Assembly (NCBI GenBank): GCA_022376515.1
Contig: WTXI01000003.1
Coordinates: forward strand, 310,001 to 374,000
DNA length: 64,000 nt
Direction: 5' to 3'
DNA from: Lactifluus volemus
Taxonomy: Eukaryota; Basidiomycota; Agaricomycetes; Russulales; Russulaceae
The position numbers were made by a program, and so were the translations under genes. Under the pieces are notes generated by a model. It was not told where the DNA came from and did no database searches. It saw nothing but the letters and a program-made list of their open reading frames with translations. This document shows positions 34,722 through 46,359 of the stretch, piece by piece (the stretch's first letter is position 1; every line of letters begins with the position of its first letter).

Positions 34722-34963
34722 AAACGGGACCGAAGGGAAGAGTCTAATCAAGGTTAGATTCAGTCCGTCTTTTGGATCTGACCACAACCCCATAATCGGA
34801 GTTTAAATTCCAAATGGAGTCAATTATGCTTTCCATGGACATAATATACGCTAAGCTACGCTTTGAATTATTTATTTTGGATCTGATCTGCATACCTTCT
34901 TGGTAACCCCCCCTTCCCCCCCCCATTTATCCTTCTTCTCCTTCTCCATCATCATCCCCATCC

Positions 34964-36525
34964 ATGGACTCGTCTTCTCCTTGCGTCTCATTCAGTCCGT
35001 ATCCTCTTTTATCACTCCTCTTTAGTTCTCCTTCTAACTTCTTTACTCAGTTGGAATCGTCGACTTTAGTGAGCAGGTACATCACTACATCTATATCCTC
35101 GCCATCCCTTACCTCTCCTTTTAGGCCCGTTGGGTCTTCTGCACAGAGTCAGTCAGCGAACTCCTCGGTAAGCATCTTCCTCGTCCTATCCCATCGGCTT
35201 ATTTTATTCTATTTCAGGTTACGAACCTCGTGAGCTCGTCGGTACACCCTCCCTTGACCTCGTTCATCCCGACGAATTTCGCGATGTCAAAAATCTTCAC
35301 TAGTCCGTGCAGTTCTTGCTGTGCTCAACCACAAGCTCATCCCTATATTCCAGCACAACCATTTGCCAAGACAAGGCCGCCGTGCTTGCATATTTACGCT
35401 TGAAGCATAAGGACCCTTACAAGGGCTACGTCCTATGTGCCATCGTGAGAAAAAAAAATACATTTCACCCTCATCGTTAGTGTCAACACACCTTTCAGTC
35501 ACGAACTGTTGCATGGAATGTCCTCGTCGGCAGCGTCTCCTTTGCTTCTATGGGGCCAAAGGCCATGCACAATGCCTCAACTGCGCAGGAAGTAACCATT
35601 ATCACTCCCTCGGCTGCAAACTTCGAGTTTCGTGTAAGCTCGTAGGTTTCTCTTCTCTCCGGTGCCATCCTGACAGACTTGTCCTCATCAGCGTTGGGGG
35701 GATCCGTCGCCCATGCCCCCCAGTCCTATACACTCCCCAGGGTCACCTTCTGAAAATGAATCTGGTCCAGATGATAATGCTAGCGAGTCTTCTAGAAGTA
35801 GCCCTACAACAAACAGGGACTCATCGTTGCCCACCAATTCTCTTTCCAATGGCGGAAGCAGGACTGGTCCAGATGGTGTCATCACTTTTGACCCACTCCC
35901 AAAACAGTCCATACGCACGGCTCTCATTCTCGACAGGTTCTCCACCTCCTGCCCGATTATCTATTGCTCCAACGATAGTTTCTTGTCAACAACCGACATC
36001 ATGGGTCGTCCCTTCTTTGATTTTGTAACGAAGAGAGATGAGGCACTCGTCAGGAGCTGGATCGACGCCGTCAAAGGCTGGGGCGTAAACGAGCGTGGGC
36101 AGCCCAGCGATGGTGGCTTTGGCTTTGGCAAATTCAACCTGTTTCCCCGAGGCCGAGACTCAGTGTACGTTTCTATTCACATTCCTCGCTCACACACTGA
36201 CTCTGTGGGCCATCCTAGTGAGCGGTTGGAACCGGAATCCCCACAGCCTTCACCACGCCACGGGCGCCGCGGCAGTGCGGCACAGCATATGCCCCGCACC
36301 TCTCATACCGCCGCCCCTGCGCCAGTTCGCCAGCGGCAGCAGCGATCGCGTGCTACTGTAAACACTGCGGAAGAAGTTGTTGTCGACGCCATCTTCTCTG
36401 CACATTCGGATGGCCTCATGGTCATCCTTCGACACGCATCTTCGCCCTCTGGTGGGTCTCAACCACCCAATTCGACGGCAGGTCCTTCAAGATCGGTGTC
36501 ATCATCCAGCACCCAAAACTCTTGA
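34964..36525 (+). CDS. PAS domain-containing protein
   Basis: Probable sensor or regulatory protein. The start exon is short: MDSSSPCVSF joins IGIVDFSEQ, ARWVFCTESVSELL, GYEPRELVGTPSLDLVHPDE, YTTICQDKAAVLAYLRLKHK and DPYKGYVLC, which together read as a typical PAS fold. Downstream exons (RTVAWNVLVGSVSFASM, TIITPSAANFEFR) may complete it. A second PAS-like segment lies in the last exon: RTALILDRFSTSCPIIYCSN, then GRPFFDFVTKRDEALVRSWI. The remainder is Ser/Pro-rich. No GATA zinc finger or kinase domain is visible, so it is not a complete White collar-type factor. An alternative single-exon start would not give the PAS lead-in, which is why the spliced model was chosen. Confidence 0.75.
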
Positions 36526-38610
36526 CTTGAACTTGAATCACTCTGTGAAATATTAATATTTCATTTTTCTTGATTCCAGTTGTTATTAACGACTACCTCT
36601 GTGTTGTTATGTTGTGCGCTGAACTCACCCCATCATGCTGCGTCCCTGTTGTGTTGTGCTCTGTATCTGTATTCGCATTCCCCAATCTATTTATACACAT
36701 ATCTTCTGATCACCTATCCAGTGTCTATTCTCTCATCTCGGATCAAATAATCGCTAAACTACGTGACTATGGTGTTGACCATTGTCTCCTGAAGGTCAAG
36801 ATACAGTGATACGGATTGGCGACCCCAGGCCCCTCACCCAAGAAGCGTTCGTATACTAAAGTTTCCGCATGGGCCCTTTGGTCATACATCAGCAGGGTTA
36901 CCAAGACGGCCGTGTGTGTCCGATAATCGGAGTTGTAGTGAAGGGCAGAGGCGTATGTGCGCGTGTCTGTTTGTCTCTAAAGGGACATAGGCTGGGGCAG
37001 TGCCTTATACTAGCTAACTTTGATTCTGGGCCTTCCTGTCAGCGGACCCCTGGCGAGGGGGGGAGGGGACTTGAGTTAAGGGTACCTGGAAATTGGGTGC
37101 AACCATGTGCCCATGTCAGTTTGATATGCAGGGCACTAAGGGGTTGACACCGCCTGAGGCCGACAGGGGGAGGCACCCGAGTAACGTTATGCTTATCTCT
37201 GTTCCCAAGGAGCGGAGCTTTGCCACGAGTAGGACTGACGCCACGAGGACACATCCACCCATACACTGAAATTATGTTTTTTCTTTAAACCTCTTGAACT
37301 GACGGGACGCGGGAGGGAGGAGGGAACAAGTTATAGAAGGGAGGACTTGGAGGACTCGGCTTTCCTCTGCTCTCTCTCTCCTTTCTTAGTTAGGCCCGAG
37401 TTGAAGCAAATCGAAGAGAAGGAGGGTTCACATTGTTCACAACGCGAACAGCAATTCTTTTTCTTGTGTGCTTTTTTTTTCTCACTCTCGTAAGTTCTAG
37501 GTCAAAAAGAGCGGACGTGCGTGCGTAAACTGGAAACTGCTGTAATTTGGACTTTTTGTACTGTAAGTTGATGCGTTAAATGTCATTCAGTTTCGGAACC
37601 AAAAGGCAAGGCACACGTGTGTGCATCCATGCAACGCCGCCGTAGAAGCCCTTTTTTTGAGGGATGTCCGAAAGAAGATGCATCGAACAAACAACACGGC
37701 GACTTGATTGAGTGAGGGAAACGTTACGCTCATGGTGACTGACTGATCACTTTTTACGCTTTTTGTTTTTTTTTTACCCACGCATGCGGTTCCCTCTAAC
37801 TCTACGGATAAATAACAAAGGCAAAGGCCCCATGAGAGAAAACTCTAATTTTGTAACATGATAGTACTGTTGACGTACATACCGTAGTAGGGGTGGAGGG
37901 GGAATCTCGGAGGGAGGAATACGCGTGATTGTGTGTGCATGTGCAATCAAACCTGAAGCTGCGGAGATTGGACGGGTTTTATTTTTGTACTCGTACGTTT
38001 TTTTGTACCTCTTGTTGTGCTGTATGCTCCCCCCCTTGTAAGGAAGGTCCAAGCGTTCAAGTTCATCAATCTCATGGGGAGAAGAAGGGTCAGCCCCCCC
38101 TCGCCTTTTGTGCCAGTGTGCCTGGTGTCAATAAGATGTTCACTCAGTCAAGCACTCTGGGAGACATATGAAGAGAAGATATACTGCCCATGCGGACTTG
38201 GAGGAAAATGCAGTTTTGTGTCGTTATGCTGTACGCACAACAAGTTCGGCCGAAGGACTTCCAGCAAGGTTACTATAGGGGAGCGGGATCGACCAGAAAC
38301 CAACAGGTAATTAGCTCCATTTGTGTGTGCCAGCGTAGGCAGGTTTATCCTTTGGAAGATTCTATTTTGTGGGATTCGGTGTCAGTAGAATGACTTGCCC
38401 TTCAATTTACCTGCAATGGGAGGGGCCACAAGACAAAGTTAGAGGGTGTCTAATATAACTTATTGAGCGCTTTACATATCGGCATCCCCAAAGATGCTGT
38501 ATTACAGTAAACACCGAACGCCAATTCAATAGATATCGGGACTCACCCGCGGCGTTTGCCTAGCATTTACACTTTATGTAAAAGCTTTTACGCCACTGTA
38601 CTGTACAATC
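36526..38610. other. Intergenic, no gene recognised
   Basis: About 2 kb with short frames only. It contains T-runs near 37470 and 37760 and pyrimidine-rich tracts; the last part is the promoter region of MDE1. Confidence 0.5.
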
Positions 38611-39697
38611 ATGTCACCGCAAGCCACCCCAGACGATCTTGTCACCTCTGATGACCCTTTGCATGTGAACAATTCTTTGATTTCACTTGCCCGAGACAAA
38701 CTAACCCCTTATGGGCTACTTAGCCTGCCAACCTCATTCCCGAGCTCTGTCGCGGCTTTTATCATTTGGGTTGGGTGACGGGAACGGGGGGAGGCATCAG
38801 CATCAAGGTTGGGTGAGTTTCCTCTTGCTCTTGCTCTACCCCAGGAAGATTGTCATCGCTTCACCCTACAAAAGAGACAAGGTCTACATTGCCCCTTCTG
38901 GCGTACAGAAGGAACGGATCTTGCCCTCTCACATTTTCGTCCTACCCTTTCCGTCCCCAGGTGGTGATCGCGTCTTCCTCAGACGACCATCGCTCAATTT
39001 GAAAGAGTCCGCGTGTACGCCCCTATTTTGGAACGCGTTTGATCTGAGAGGCGCGGGGAGCTGCATCCACACTCATTCGCAGAATGCGGTGATCATTACC
39101 TTACTGACGGAAGGAAATATGTTTCGGATATCACATCAGGTGGGCGTGATTTACAACATACATACATGAGTGGGGGGGGATTAACAGTCTGCTCTACCAA
39201 ACGCAACGTCGGTAGGAGGTAAGTCTCCCCCGTATTTGAGCTACTATTACCAGACCCAGACGCGATCATCTCGTTCCCTCCCCCATCAAGATGATCAAGG
39301 GCGTACGTATAGGCGGGATGAAAAAGGCACTTTCTTATCTCGATACTCTCGAGGTGCCGATTATTGAAAATACGCCAAACGAGGAGGACCTCAAAGACAG
39401 CATGGCAGAAGCCATGAATCAGTATCCAGACGCCGCCGCCGTCCTTGTCCGTCGCCACGGCATCTACGTATGGGGTATGACGGGCAGTTGACACGTATTA
39501 CGACGCGCTTACGTCGTCACTTGAATGTAGGCAGCGACTGGGAAAAAGCAAAGACACAGACGGAGGTATGAGACCCGTCGAATGATTGAAATTGGGTGTT
39601 GACAAGCGAGGGGGTGTGTTGCCCTTACTAGTGTCTCGACTATCTTTTCGAGATTGCGATCAAGATGAAGGGATTGGGATTGCCTCTCGTTCAATAG
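38611..39697 (+). CDS. MDE1: Methylthioribulose-1-phosphate dehydratase
   Basis: Class II aldolase-fold zinc enzyme of the methionine salvage pathway, dehydrating methylthioribulose-1-phosphate in the cytosol. Exons join as [18 protein letters not shown], then [20 protein letters not shown] with [57 protein letters not shown] (metal-binding His pair), [31 protein letters not shown] and [13 protein letters not shown] (third metal His). The end is [11 protein letters not shown] plus [20 protein letters not shown], stopping at 39695-39697. All catalytic and metal positions expected of the family are present, and the length is normal. RecQ starts 138 bases downstream on the same strand. Confidence 0.92.
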
Positions 39698-39835
39698 TCA
39701 CCAAGCTGGAGAAGAGGGAGTACAGTACTGTAGTTTGTATGTCTGTGTAGGCTCATGTCACGTGAAAAAGCGAGTCTCTTATCTCGTGATCGACGCGTCG
39801 CGAGTCGCGACTCGGAGTCGAAGGTCGTGTCAACC

Positions 39836-42800
39836 ATGCACATCGATAATGCCCTGTCCTACATGATGGGCCAGCGTCCTGACTCATCAAAGGGTACTGC
39901 TAATTCATTGTCTTACGACGTAGCTGATTGTCACGAGTAAGTCCAATTTGTGCTCTGCAAATGAATCTACCGTTACTAACGTTTCGCCGCGATACTCTAG
40001 GGTGTTTACAAGAGGTACGATCATATGATGATACAAATGGCATGTCCTTAGTACGCATTTACAGTGTTTGGATATACCGAATACAAGGGGAAACAGAAGG
40101 AGATTTTCGAGGTGGCGATCAAGGGTACATTGCTCCGTTGTCCACGTGGCATTGGAAGTTATCTTTTTCTGCAGGAGCGGACGTGCTAGTTGTAGCTCCT
40201 ACTGGGATGGGCAAGGTGAGTCCCTGCGATCCCTTCATTTCTACTGCAGCTTTAAACCACATTAGAGCATCTGCTTTCAAGTCCCAGCGATTGCGCAAGA
40301 GGTTTGTATTCATAACTCCCTTTTTCAATCATGTGCTGAATCGAAACTAGTCTGGAATTACCATTGTGGTCTCCCCTTTATTAGGTGTGTGGCTTCCCCG
40401 TTTAGTCGAAGAAATTTCTGGGATTGCTGACGATTTATCGATGGAAGCACTCATGAAAAATCGTAAATCTTCTTTGCTTCCCTGCCCCCCCGCCCCAGTC
40501 AACTTACTGGATGTGATGGCAGAGATTGCAAGATTGCGCAAATATAAAGTGCGCGTTGCCTCTTTGACCTCGGAAACCTTGAAAGCGGAGAAAACCCATG
40601 TGAGCTTGCCCCGAACCGACTCGTGCGAGTGGGTGACTCGCTTACGGGATTTTAGATCCTCAACGACCTTTCCACGCCATGTCCGATGAACAGGCTCCTC
40701 TACAGTCAGACCTTATGATTCGACTGGTTCACGCCATGCGTTGACTTTTTTTTTTCAGTTACACCTGAGAAGCTGTGCTCCCCAGATTTTATGAAGCTCC
40801 TGGGTTCTTTGTACCACCGTGGAGAAATCAACCGTCTCGTGGTCGACGAGGTGTGTCTGACCCACGAAACGTTCTTTCACCAGACTAACTCTGACAGGCA
40901 CATTGTATATCCGTGCGTTGTCTGATCTCTTCATAGTGCAGCGCTCTGAGTGTTATCGTCAGGAATGGGGGCATGATTTTCGTGAAGAGTACCGACGACT
41001 AGGACAGATCCGGCAGAATTTTCCTAATGTTCCCCTCATGGCCTTAACAGCAAGCGCTACGCCGTTGTATGTCACTCCCGTCGTTCCTTGCAGAGGTTTT
41101 GACAGTTTAGTTTTTGTGCGTAGAGTCCAGGAAGACATTGCTCGCATCCTCGGCATGGATTCGGATCGTCTTTTCAAGTTTATACACCCTTTCAACCGGC
41201 CAAACCTCTTTTACGAGGTGTGTATACACTCACTGCGTGGGCTCAAAACAGTTTGTGAACGTCGTTAGGTTCGGTACCATTCTTCCGTCGATGGGATAGC
41301 CCAGATGGACGAGGTCTTGAACTACATCAAAGGTCTGCATCTTCGACGAGGAAGACCGTCCACGGGCATCGTTTATTGTCGGACACGCGCGACGTGCGAT
41401 GACCTGTCGAACTACCTAAGAGGGAAGGGATTGAACTGTCGCCCATACCACAAAGGCGTCAAGTGGGTTCTGAGGATTAATGCTTTATTCGAAGCTGCAC
41501 TGCTGAAAGAATCATAGGCCTGCGATTCTTGACCTGACGCTCAAGGAATGGGAAGAAGGCGGAAACGGCACCGGAGGCTTAGATATCGTAAGTTCTTTAG
41601 AGTCTGGGGCTCGCCAATACCAGGTTCCTGGAGCTGTGTTACAGGTCTGCGCTACGATTGCGTTCGGCATGGGCATTGATAAGAGTGATGTTCGGTGCGC
41701 CACAGTGACACATTGCAACGTTGTTGAGCGGATCCGTTGAAGAGAGTCTAGGTACATCATTCATTACGACCTGCCGAAGAGCTTTGAAGGTACGTTCAGA
41801 CTACTTGGAAGAGGGCGGAATTGAAGTCGAAGTTGCGCCAGGCTACTATCAGGAGACTGGTGAGTAAGGCACCTCGAAGATTCCGTCACTTCTTTGACTC
41901 CGACAGGACGAGCTGGTCGAGACAGTGAAGTAGGTTCATTCAATTTGAATAAGGAAAGAATTAGGACTGAATGGGGCACAGCCGGCAAAGTGTATTCTCT
42001 ACTATTGTAAGACAACCACTCGAAAATACTCTCAGTCGAACCTGATCATCGATCGCAGCTCGAGAAGACATGTTGCGTGTCAAAAAGCTCGTCGTCATCT
42101 CCCAAACACGCCGTCAAGCCATGGCTGATAGAAATAACGACCCCCCGCCCAGTCAGAGGGCAGTAGATAGCTTCTCTGCCGTAAGGTTCGCTTTGCCTGT
42201 GGTTTCATCCCTGTTCATTGGTTCCATTAGCTCGTCGATTTCGCAGAAAACCTGAACGTCTGTAGACATGTGGTGGGTAACTTTTACCAGTATCGCATGG
42301 CTCAATGTTCATTCTCCAAGTTAATATGCCGATACTTCGGTGAGACCGTCGACATACGGGACACCAATGTGGTCAGGTCGTACTGTGACAACATGTGTGA
42401 TGTACGCATCTTGAACCGAGCTCAATTGCAACCCCAATTAATGCTATCCATCAGGTTTGCAAGAACCCGGAGAAGGCCAGAAAGAGGAAGGAGTCGTTGT
42501 CTCCTATTGAGGCTATTGGCGCAAACGCGGGTCCGACGGCATACCCTGAAGACGATGAGGACTACCCAGTCCCGCAAGTCACAGCACCACGCATTCCCTC
42601 ACGACCTGCCAGCCTCGGCAATGCCCGCGAGAAATCGAAAATAAAGGTAGTCCGCCGGTCAAGTCCCAAGGAGGAAGACACCCTCCCTCGCGTAGCGAGC
42701 ACAAGCACTGTCCTAGCGCCCATCGGCGGGAGGACCAACTATGTTGGCCCAGCGCTTCTACGTTCGCGTCCGACGGGTCTGAAGCGGAATTCGTCTGAAG

Positions 42801-43710
42801 ACACGAAAGAAGACCGAAGCGGGAATTCAAAGAAAGTGAAGAGTGGGCCTACGTGTCTGTATTTCCAAGACTCCTTTGCCATGGTTATGCGGCTGATATG
42901 AAGTTGGTAGCGAGAGGCGCAACACAATTCCGTGTGCCCTTCAAGGTCCCCTTGAACACTGCATCTGCGAATGGGCAGGTGGGATCAAACACTAGAGGTT
43001 CGACAAGTGACAAGCCAAAGTCGACGGGTGTTTCAGACGTCGTTCCGGAGGAGCCTCCTATAGACTTGACAGATCGTGACGACGAATTTCTACCTTGTGA
43101 GTGGGATTTTCGCCCTCAGCACTGGAATAAAAATTAAACGCTCTTTGACTTTTTTCCCATAGCGTCACCCATCAGCATTCCAGACAATGAAATAGATCTC
43201 GACGTGTCATTCTCTCAGAAGGTTCCGGTGGGTATTTGGTCCTGTGTGAGAAGAACGTCGATTTTAATGTCTCCTGTTACAGACAGAGGTCAGGACCGCG
43301 ACTTACAGAAACATCTTCCAAGCGCTGTACAAAACTTTGATGTACAGCGCAGGTCAAGACGATGCATGGCACAAAATCCACACGCACCCGTCAGACAAGA
43401 AGACAAGGTAGGAAACCAGGCCACAGTTCATGGTTGTGATCATAAGCTGATCATTTCAATTAATGTGATTAGGGCCCAGGTGTTATCATTAGCCGCCAAG
43501 GAACTCGAATTCGCTGTGCATTCGATGAGCGCTAGTCAAGCGGGGTATGGGGTGAGGTCAACAAGTGCAGTCAACTGTATCAAGCGCTTGGCGAAAGAGG
43601 GAGCTTGGACACCGGACCAAGACGCTGGCGTTGCACGCAAGGACGAGTGGGACGTCGTTGCGGTTTTGAGACGGGCAGGTCAGAGCACGAATGGTAAGGG
43701 GAAGACGTAG
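39836..43710 (+). CDS. RecQ family DNA helicase
   Basis: 3'-5' DNA helicase of recombination and replication-fork repair. A start at 39836 (MHIDNALSYMMGQRPD) is used; 39755 is an in-frame alternative. Splicing gives VFGYTEYKGKQKEIFEVAIK, Walker A APTGMGKSICFQVPA, motif Ia (VVSPLLALMKNQIARLRKYK), TPEKLCSPDFMKLL, the DEAH box split by an intron (LVVDE then AHCIS, EWGHDFREEYR), motif III LMALTASATP, STGIVYCRTRATCDDLSNYL, IAFGMGIDKSDVR, YIIHYDLPKSFEG and YYQETGRAGRD. A zinc-binding block follows (VCRH, ICRYFGE, YCDNMCDVCKNP). The C-terminus is a long polar region with an acidic PPIDLTDRDDEFLP patch. Four cysteines and this layout suggest a RECQ5-like member. More than fifteen short introns; none breaks the frame. 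Confidence 0.88.
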
Positions 43711-45159
43711 TAGTAAGGTGAGAGGTGTATATATTAGGGAAAAGGGCAACGAATGGCGCGATATGTATAAATAACCAACCAAGGCCAAGTCTAGGCTTGC
43801 ACTGCCTTTTGGCCTGTCAAGTTCACGATTGGCCGGATCACGACTTCATCGAGGGTATTGATAACAAGCATGCGAGTGCTGACGGCGTCAAAGCCCTATC
43901 TTCACCCATCTTGGCAGCGGTGATAGAAGTCCGCAATCCAATTTATGAATTGTGTAAATGTGAGAGTTGAGCTTGTAAAACAGTACTACAGTACTTAGTA
44001 CAGCTTTACTTGTCCTATAATTGGAATTGCTGTAGATCGAACCAAGTTGGACATATGGCAAACGGGTGGCCAGGGCCTCAGGCCTCAGGTTTCATTCGTG
44101 AAACGCTATTCCATGGAAGCGATAATATCACACTCATGGGTGTGGTGTTCCAAAGCCGAGCCACGTTTGGCCGATTATCGGCCAGAGATACCAGTGAATT
44201 ACAGCATGTTGTTGCTGGATGCCGTCATTGTAATAAACCCGCAACTGCAGCAATGTCAGTGATGTCCAAAAGAGGGACGATCTCCGTACGCACCGAACAC
44301 GTTAATGGTATCCCGCGAAGGGGAGCTGGAACACGAGACAACCCATCATTTATGGAGGTTTTCCCTAAGAAAGCGGCGGTATAGAGATAAGTTGCCTATC
44401 AGAGTGTTTTGCGTCCGCTGCGGCAGAGCGCGTAACTGGTCGAACCAACTTTTTTTTTTTTTTTTGGAATGAAGCTGCGAAAGACGTCATTCGTACAGTA
44501 AGAAGTTTTCAAAAAACGATGATATCAGAGATCTCTCAGGTCTCGAACACGGAACATTTGGTAGTTGATGGTCTGGACCACGGTTATAGCCAAGATAAAA
44601 ATGCGATTGGGGCTTGATGGTACATTGTCCGGAGGTATATCAAAAGTAGGTTGGTACTAAGATTAGAAGATGCCCTAGAACTCCGTTGGGTGAAACATGT
44701 GTGATGTCCCTACGCCGCCAATAGAGAGATCACTACAAGAGGTATATCTACCCGCGCACTCGCCAACTGAGCAGTTTTCGCGGATGGAAGGCAAAAATTT
44801 CTGTGTGTGCTGTATGCTTTTCATCCTCCTTACATCCCATGCAGTGGCGCCGAGTTATCAAAGTGGGCCCAGGTGGAGTGTTTTTTTTTGTTTTGTCAAG
44901 CTGCCTTTGGCGTTTCTGAGCGCAGTAGAATTTTTGTCTTAGCGATGGGGCCACGAACTCCTTTCACGCGAAAAAAAGCTGAGAGGAGGGGAAGTGAAAA
45001 ATCCGGGGAAACGGTCGACAGGATACCGGAACTAAAGAGCGAGCGCCGGGCCGAGATTCGGAGAGCGCTTAGCGGGCGGGGGGCCGACAGGGCCACAAAT
45101 CCTACTTGCACTTGCAATTGCCTACCCCCCCATCTGTACAGTTTTTTTTTTTTAAAAAA
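43711..45159. other. Intergenic, no gene recognised
   Basis: Short unsupported frames only. Homopolymer T near 44452-44466 and clustered TACTGTA/AGTACTGT motifs at about 43980-44005. The last 200 bases are probably the GTR1 leader. Confidence 0.5.
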
Positions 45160-46351
45160 ATGAAGAAGAAAGTGTGTATGCCTAATTTATTGATAAATTC
45201 CTTTGCTCACACAACTGTGCAGGTACTTCTCATGGGCGCATCGGGGAGCGGGAAAACCTCGATGCGCTCACTCATCTTGTGCGTCACACTCGCTCCCTCT
45301 GAGCACTCGATGAGAGAGCCTATCTGTTGAGTCGGATATACATTGTAGCTCTAACAATCCCGCTTCGCTCACGTCGCGCCTCGGCGCGACCATCGACGTT
45401 GAACAGAACCACGTTCGTTTCCTCGGTGACCTCATCCTCAACCTATGGGATTGCGGCGGACAAGACTCGTTCATGGATTCATACCTGACCACTCAACGAT
45501 CTACCATATTCCAACACGTCTGCGTGCTCATTTACGTTTTTGAGGTCGGCGCGAGAGATGCGACAAAGGACGCAGAGTACTACCGCGATTGTCTCGACGG
45601 TCTGCAAAAGTACTCGCCCGAGGCGTCTGTCTTCCTTCTTGTGCACAAGATGGACCTCGTCACGGGTGACAAGGTGGCGGTACTCGAACGTCGCACTCGC
45701 GAGCTGCAGAGTGAGAGCGGGAACGTCCCCGTCAAGGTGTTTGGCACGAGTATTTACGATGAGTCGTTGTACAAGGCACGTCACACCATCTTTTTATTTA
45801 TTTATTTTGCGCGCTTTCGTTCTCTCCCTCTCCCTCCCTTCGTGTATCTGGGCTGACTGATGAGAGCAGGCATGGTCGCGCATCGTGCACACCATCATCC
45901 CAAACGCGGCCGTCCTGTCAAAACATCTGACGACCTTCGCTCAAGCCTGTAGTGCCACCGAGGCCATCCTATTCGAACGCACCACGTTCCTCGTCATCGC
46001 CACTTCCAACCCGCCCGACGGTCCCGACCAAGAAGATCTCAGTCCGACACGTTACGAGCGCACCAGCGAGCTGATCAAAGCGCTGAAGCATTCATGCGGG
46101 CGTATGCGCGAGGAATTCCACGCGCTTGAGATGGAGCTGCCCGATTTCACCGCGGTGCTGGATGGAATGACGAAGAACACTTACATCTTGCTTATCGTGC
46201 ATGACCCTACGATCGGTACGTAGGGCAGTGTACGTGTTGCGTCATGATAATGATGACGTGGCTTTTCGCAGAGACGGCCGCGTTGAAGATCAACATCCGC
46301 CTTGCCCGGCTAAAATTTGAGGAACTTCAAAGCGATTCTGTGCTTGCATAA
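45160..46351 (+). CDS. GTR1: Rag-family small GTPase Gtr1/RagA
   Basis: GTPase that signals amino-acid sufficiency to TORC1 on the vacuole, as a heterodimer with Gtr2. The ATG at 45160 gives MKKK, spliced to VLLMGASGSGKTSMRSLIF (P-loop GASGSGKT), then SNNPASLTSRLGATIDVEQ, LGDLILNLWDCGGQDSFMDS (switch II DCGGQ), the G4 motif HKMDL and the roadblock-type C-terminal half (AVLSKHLTTFAQACSATEAI, NTYILLIVHDPTI). The end is KINIRLARLKFEELQSDSVL plus A, with the stop at 46349-46351. Introns are short. The P-loop has GASGSG where the family usually has GRSGSG. A transposon begins nine bases after the stop, so the native 3' UTR and terminator have been displaced by 6.6 kb. Confidence 0.93.
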
Positions 46352-46359
46352 CTCCCCCT
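46352..46359 (+). repeat. Left 8-bp target site duplication
   Basis: CTCCCCCT immediately after the GTR1 stop codon, repeated exactly at 52994-53001 after the right end of the transposon. Confidence 0.9.

Noticed and set aside
36869..37147. 92-residue plus-strand frame after the PAS gene
   Set aside because: No recognisable motif, unusual composition and no conservation evidence inside the window.
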